Origin: ZC4RG20 sp963782445
Lineage (GTDB): Bacteria > Pseudomonadota > Gammaproteobacteria > Steroidobacterales > Rariloculaceae
Assembly (NCBI GenBank): GCA_963782445.1
Contig: CAWAJM010000001.1
Location: forward strand, 4,092,001-4,156,000
Reading direction: 5' to 3'
Length of the DNA stretch: 64,000 nucleotides
The position numbers and the translations under genes were made by a program. Below the pieces are notes generated by a model. That model searched no databases, had not been told where the DNA came from, and worked only from the letters and a program-made list of their open reading frames with translations. Below, one piece after another: positions 60,624 through 64,000 of this stretch (position 1 is its first letter; every line of letters starts with the position of its first letter).

Positions 60624-61684
60624 AGGCCGGCGCTCGCGGGACCGCCGCCCGGGACGCGAAGCCCGTCACCGCCGGCCCGCCGGCGGCGGCCTTGCGGGCG
60701 CCCGCGCGGCGCCGCGACCGCGGCCTGTGCACGGCCCTCGCCCTGCTCACGGCCGGCGCCGTGCTGCTCTCGCTCGCGCTGGGCCGCACGAGCGCCGGCG
60801 CGACGTTCGGCCTCGGCGGCCCGGACATCGCGGCCGCGATCCTGCTCCAGATCCGGCTCCCGCGGGCGCTGCTCGGCCTGCTCGTCGGCGGCACGCTCGG
60901 GCTCAGCGGCGCAGCCCTGCAGGGCCTGCTGCGCAACCCGCTGGCCGAGCCGGGCCTGCTCGGCGCCTCGAGCGGGGCGGCCTTCGGCGCGGTGCTCGTG
61001 TTCTATTTCGGGTTCGCGGGGGCCGCGACGCTGGCGCTGCCGCTCGGCGCCGTCACGGGCTCGCTCGCCGCGCTCGGTCTGCTCTATGCGCTCTCGCGCC
61101 GCCGCGGCGATCTGCTCGCGGTCGTGCTGGCGGGCATCGCGCTCAATGCGCTCGCGGCCGCGCTGACCTCGCTGGCGCTGAATTTCGCGCCGAGCCCCTA
61201 CGCGGCGCTCGAGATCCTGTTCTGGATGCTGGGCTCGCTCGCCGACCGCAGCCTCGCGCACGTGTGGCTCGCGCTGCCGTTCATGATTCCGGGCTGGATC
61301 CTGCTGGCGGCGTCGGCCCGCGGTCTCGACGCACTGACGCTCGGCGAGGAGACCGCGGCGAGCCTCGGCTTCGCGCCGACCCGGACGCAGTGGCTCGTCG
61401 TCGGCGGCACGGCCCTTGCCGTCGGGGCGGCCGTCGCCGTGACCGGCGTCGTCGGCTTCGTGGGGCTCGTCGTGCCGCACCTGCTGCGCGCGCGCGTCGG
61501 CCACGAGCCGAGCCGGCTCCTGCTGCCGAGCTTCTTCGGCGGCGCCCTGCTCACGCTCGCGGCGGACATCGTCGTCCGGCTCATGCCCCCCGGCCCCGAG
61601 CTCAAGCTCGGCGTCGTGACGGCCCTCGTCGGCGCACCGTTCTTCCTCTATCTCGTGCTGCGCACACGAGCCGGCCCGGCATGA
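60620..61684 (+). CDS. btuC: Vitamin B12 ABC transporter, permease
   Basis: A 354-residue FecCD/BtuC-family permease with about ten helices. Signature stretches are RLPRALLGLLVGGTLGLSGA, ALQGLLRNPLAEPGLLGASS, the L-loop region LGEETAASLGFAP (coupling helix) and GVVGFVGLVVPHLLRARVGH. The first ~35 residues are Arg/Ala-rich and precede helix 1. ATG 60620 overlaps the btuF stop; its own stop overlaps btuD. Confidence 0.92.
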   Translation: MKAGARGTAARDAKPVTAGPPAAALRAPARRRDRGLCTALALLTAGAVLLSLALGRTSAGATFGLGGPDIAAAILLQIRLPRALLGLLVGGTLGLSGAALQGLLRNPLAEPGLLGASSGAAFGAVLVFYFGFAGAATLALPLGAVTGSLAALGLLYALSRRRGDLLAVVLAGIALNALAAALTSLALNFAPSPYAALEILFWMLGSLADRSLAHVWLALPFMIPGWILLAASARGLDALTLGEETAASLGFAPTRTQWLVVGGTALAVGAAVAVTGVVGFVGLVVPHLLRARVGHEPSRLLLPSFFGGALLTLAADIVVRLMPPGPELKLGVVTALVGAPFFLYLVLRTRAGPA

Positions 61685-62463
61685 CGCTCGAGATCGAGGG
61701 CCTCGAGGTCCGCTATGGGCCGCTGCGCGCCGTCGGCCCGGCGACGCTCGCACTCGCCCCGGGCGAGCTCGTTGGGCTCGTCGGGCCGAACGGCGCGGGC
61801 AAGAGCTCGCTCGTCAAGGCCGTGGCCGGCGTGCTGCCCGCGGCGGGCCGGCTGCGGCTCGGCGGCCGGCCGCTCGAGCGCATGCCAGGGCTCGAGCGCG
61901 CCCGCCACGTCGCCTATCTGCCCCAAGCGCCCGCGGCGCACTGGCCGCTCAGGGCCCGCGATCTCGTCGCGCTCGGACGGTTGCCGCACCGCGGCTACGG
62001 CGCCGGGCGGGCGCGCGAGGACGCGGCGGCCGTCGACTGGGCACTCGCCGAATGCGGGGCCGCGCCGTTCGCCGACCGGCGCACGGATGCGCTCTCCGGG
62101 GGCGAGCGGGCGCGCGTGCTGCTCGCCCGGGCGCTGGCCGTGCGCGCCCCCGTGCTGCTCGCCGACGAGCCGATTCAGTTCCTCGACCCCTACCATCAGC
62201 TCGAGATCATGCAGGTGCTGCGCCGCTATGCGGGACCCGCGACGCTCGTCGTCGCCGTGCTGCACGATCTCGCGCTCGCCGCCCGCTTTTGCACGCGCAT
62301 CGTGCTGCTCGCGGGCGGCGAGGTCGTCGAGGACGGGACGCCGGACCGCGTGCTGACGCGCGCGGTTCTGGCGCGTCACTACCGCGTCGAGCCTTATCTC
62401 GCTCGGCACGACGGCGAGTGCGTCGTGCTGCCCTGGCGCCGGCTCGAGCGCGGGCCGAGCTAG
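61681..62463 (+). CDS. btuD: Vitamin B12 ABC transporter, ATPase
   Basis: A 260-residue ABC ATPase: Walker A GLVGPNGAGKSSLVKAVAG, Q-loop VAYLPQAPAAHW, signature DALSGGERARVLLARALA, Walker B VLLADEPIQFLDPYHQL and the switch His in VAVLHDLALAARF. It completes the btuFCD import system; the outer membrane receptor btuB and TonB energy genes are not in the window. Confidence 0.93.
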   Translation: MTLEIEGLEVRYGPLRAVGPATLALAPGELVGLVGPNGAGKSSLVKAVAGVLPAAGRLRLGGRPLERMPGLERARHVAYLPQAPAAHWPLRARDLVALGRLPHRGYGAGRAREDAAAVDWALAECGAAPFADRRTDALSGGERARVLLARALAVRAPVLLADEPIQFLDPYHQLEIMQVLRRYAGPATLVVAVLHDLALAARFCTRIVLLAGGEVVEDGTPDRVLTRAVLARHYRVEPYLARHDGECVVLPWRRLERGPS

Positions 62464-62469
62464 CCGCGC

Positions 62470-63114
62470 TCAGCCGGCCTGCCGGGCCGCAACCGCGGGC
62501 CGCGCCGAGACGGCCGAAAACCAGTGCGAGAGCGCCGGCCGCGTCGCGGCGGGGTCGGCACGCAGCGCGCGGGCGGCGAACCCCGTATAGACGTAGGCGG
62601 CGATGTCCGCGTAGGTAAAACGGTCCGCGGCGAGGTAAGCGCTCGCGCCGAGGCGGGCGTCGAGCCGGTCGAAGAAGGCTTCGGCGCGCAGGCGGCCGCG
62701 CTCGACGAGCGCCGGAATCTGCGCGTGCTGAACCGGGCCCGGCAGCGCCCGGTCCGCGAAGGCCGGGTGACCGTTGCGCAGCACCTCCTGGATCGCGAGA
62801 TAACCTTCGAGCGTCGCGATGTCGTTCCACATGAGCACGCGTGCTCGCTCCTCGGCGCCTCGCCCGAACAGCTCGGGCTCCGGATGCAGGCTCTCGAGAT
62901 AGAAGCAGATCGCAAGACTCTCGGTCAGGCAGGTGCCGTCGTCGAGCTCGAGGACGGGCACCGTGCCGGCCGGATTCAACGCAAGGAAGTCGGGCCGGAG
63001 CTGCGCGCCCTGGCGCAGGTCGACGGCGACGGTCGGCAATTCGAGCCCCTTTTCCGCGACAAAGAGCCGGACCTTGCCGGGGCTCGGGGCCCCCGCGGCA
63101 TCGTAGAGTTTCAT
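62470..63114 (-). CDS. Glutathione S-transferase family protein
   Basis: A 214-residue GST: thioredoxin-like N-domain (MKLYDAAGAPSPGKVRLFVA, with the GSH-site cis-Pro in NPAGTVPVLELDDG and LTESLAICFYLE), then an all-helical C-domain (DRFTYADIAAYVYTGFAARA). The active-site Ser/Cys position reads Ala-Pro-Ser-Pro. It is of the Ure2p/YghU-like general class; substrate unknown. It is convergent with btuD, 6 nt apart. Confidence 0.9.
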   Translation of the reverse strand: MKLYDAAGAPSPGKVRLFVAEKGLELPTVAVDLRQGAQLRPDFLALNPAGTVPVLELDDGTCLTESLAICFYLESLHPEPELFGRGAEERARVLMWNDIATLEGYLAIQEVLRNGHPAFADRALPGPVQHAQIPALVERGRLRAEAFFDRLDARLGASAYLAADRFTYADIAAYVYTGFAARALRADPAATRPALSHWFSAVSARPAVAARQAG

Positions 63115-63196
63115 TGGCGGCTGCTCCCGTGCTGACTGAGACCAGTGTACACGCCGGGCACGCGGGCCCGAGCGGGCCCTTGCGTATAATCGCCGC

Positions 63197-63829
63197 ATGG
63201 CCAATCTCATTACGCTGAGCCGGCTGGTCCTGCTGTTCCTCGTCGTGTGGATCTCGTACCAGCCGATCGGCGCATGGCAGCTCGCGAGCTTTTTTTTGAT
63301 CATCCTGATCTTCGTCTCCGACGGGCTCGATGGCTATATCGCCCGCAAGCGCAACGAGACGAGCCTGTTCGGCGCATTGTTCGACATCGCCGGCGACCGC
63401 GTCGCGGAGCTCACGCTCTGGGTGGTCGCGGCCGACCTGAACCTCGTGCCGATCGCCGTGCCCATCGTGTTCATCATTCGGGGCGTCGTCGTCGACACGA
63501 TCCGCTCGAGCAATTCCGTCTCGCGCGGCCTCGCTCCGTTCGCGCTCATGCGGTCCCCTCTCGGGAAATTTCTCGTCGCGGGGAAATTCATGCGGATCTT
63601 TTATGCCGTCGTCAAAGCCTGCGCGTTCTGCGGCCTCTCCCTGTTGCGGCCGCTGCCGCCCGCGCTGCCCGGGTTTTGGGCCTACGTCGGCCGTCCGATC
63701 GTCGTCCTGACCTACACCTTCGTCTATATGGCGGTTGCGCTGTGCATCGTCCGCGGCCTGCCCGTCATCATTGAGTTCGTGCACGAGCGCAAGGAAGATA
63801 TCATTCGGAGCACCGAATCGAAGCCATGA
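63197..63829 (+). CDS. CDP-alcohol phosphatidyltransferase
   Basis: A 210-residue membrane enzyme of phospholipid synthesis. The catalytic signature DGxDGxxARx8GxxxDxxxD appears as SDGLDGYIARKRNETS and LFGALFDIAGDR. Six helices are predicted. PgsA-type (CDP-diacylglycerol:glycerol-3-P) is the commonest role; phosphatidylinositol-type and others share the motif. Its stop overlaps the next gene's start (ATGA). Confidence 0.88.
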   Translation: MANLITLSRLVLLFLVVWISYQPIGAWQLASFFLIILIFVSDGLDGYIARKRNETSLFGALFDIAGDRVAELTLWVVAADLNLVPIAVPIVFIIRGVVVDTIRSSNSVSRGLAPFALMRSPLGKFLVAGKFMRIFYAVVKACAFCGLSLLRPLPPALPGFWAYVGRPIVVLTYTFVYMAVALCIVRGLPVIIEFVHERKEDIIRSTESKP

Positions 63830-64000
63830 AGCTCGCCGTATTCGACATCGACGGTACGCTGGTGCGCGGCGCCTCCGAGCGCCTGTTCTGGCGGTATCTG
63901 TTTGCGCGGCGCCGCCAGGGCCCGCGGCAGCTCGCCGCGTTCGTGCTCTTCATGCTCAGGTACCTGCCGACGGGCGGCATCCAGACGCCGCGCAAGAACA
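63826..64000 (+). CDS. HAD-superfamily phosphatase (partial, runs off the window)
   Basis: The first 58 codons begin MKLAVFDIDGTLVRGASERL with the HAD motif I DxDGTL (nucleophile Asp). LFWRYLFARRRQGPRQLAAF follows, as in HAD-IB phosphoserine-phosphatase-like proteins. Coupled to a phosphatidyltransferase, it may dephosphorylate the product (for example phosphatidylglycerophosphate); this is inference. Confidence 0.8.
   Translation, partial: MKLAVFDIDGTLVRGASERLFWRYLFARRRQGPRQLAAFVLFMLRYLPTGGIQTPRKN

Overview
The window reads as a contiguous piece of chromosome from a high-GC gammaproteobacterium. The evidence is the gammaproteobacterial RNA polymerase and ribosomal protein block, the order tRNA-Tyr/tRNA-Gly/tRNA-Thr/tuf/tRNA-Trp/secE/nusG, OxyR, YgiQ, Slt-type lytic transglycosylase, TtcA and a birA-coaX-SPOR-plsY group. 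Accessory families (DUF6152, DUF4404, DUF2127, AAHS transporter, M61 peptidase) fit a Steroidobacter/Nevskia/Xanthomonad-like lineage, but genus cannot be read from the sequence alone. GTG, TTG and possibly CTG starts are common.

Layout. 1-15.7 kb, minus strand: one long gene-expression block. In transcription order it is a sigma70-type promoter, tRNA-Tyr, tRNA-Gly, tRNA-Thr, tuf, tRNA-Trp, secE, nusG, rplK, rplA, L10 leader, rplJ, rplL, rpoB, rpoC, rpsL, rpsG and the start of fusA. Two palindromic repeats interrupt it, between nusG and rplK and between rpsL and rpsG. 15.9-21.4 kb: a variant csrA, a PilZ protein, gloB, an alphaproteobacterial-looking thrS, an FAH-family hydrolase and a START-like exported protein. 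21.4-29.4 kb: signalling and envelope genes (pseudo-receiver/Ser-Thr kinase, ttcA, a histidine kinase, a tandem-receiver protein, two TonB-C-domain proteins). 29.4-41.3 kb: DUF4404, a solute-binding protein, a broken dps relict divergent from oxyR with an OxyR-like operator, an EF-hand protein, an aromatic-acid transporter, trkH, a DUF6152 protein, a candidate small RNA and a membrane MutS-like protein. 41.4-53.9 kb: HpcH/HpaI aldolase, a flavodoxin-membrane fusion, ygiQ-slt, tspO, a NarX-type kinase, a MATE exporter, a MetE-like protein, DUF2127, tRNA-Thr(TGT) and an exported methyltransferase-like protein. 54-59.3 kb: SPOR protein, coaX, birA, plsY, M61 peptidase. 59.4-62.5 kb: a cobalamin riboswitch controlling btuF-btuC-btuD. 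62.5-64 kb: a GST, a CDP-alcohol phosphatidyltransferase and the start of a HAD phosphatase.

The most unusual content is non-coding. A family of long, nearly perfect palindromes occurs at five places (four intact, one decayed). Each intact copy has outer arms of 30-33 bp around a core of exactly 54 nt that holds a second hairpin. The core is conserved, while the arms differ between copies but still pair within each copy. One copy lies inside the nusG-rplK transcript, and two lie in opposite orientation about 200 bp apart upstream of the MFS/trkH convergent ends. Other observations are a second repeat type (core GGGGTCAGAGCCC) inside the str operon, the dps relict, two conserved genes whose stop codons seem to be missing, and an orphan terminator marking a possible sRNA.

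Start sites were chosen from homologue N-termini, Shine-Dalgarno sites and overlaps with the upstream gene. Family assignments come from recognising motifs by eye; no database search was possible.
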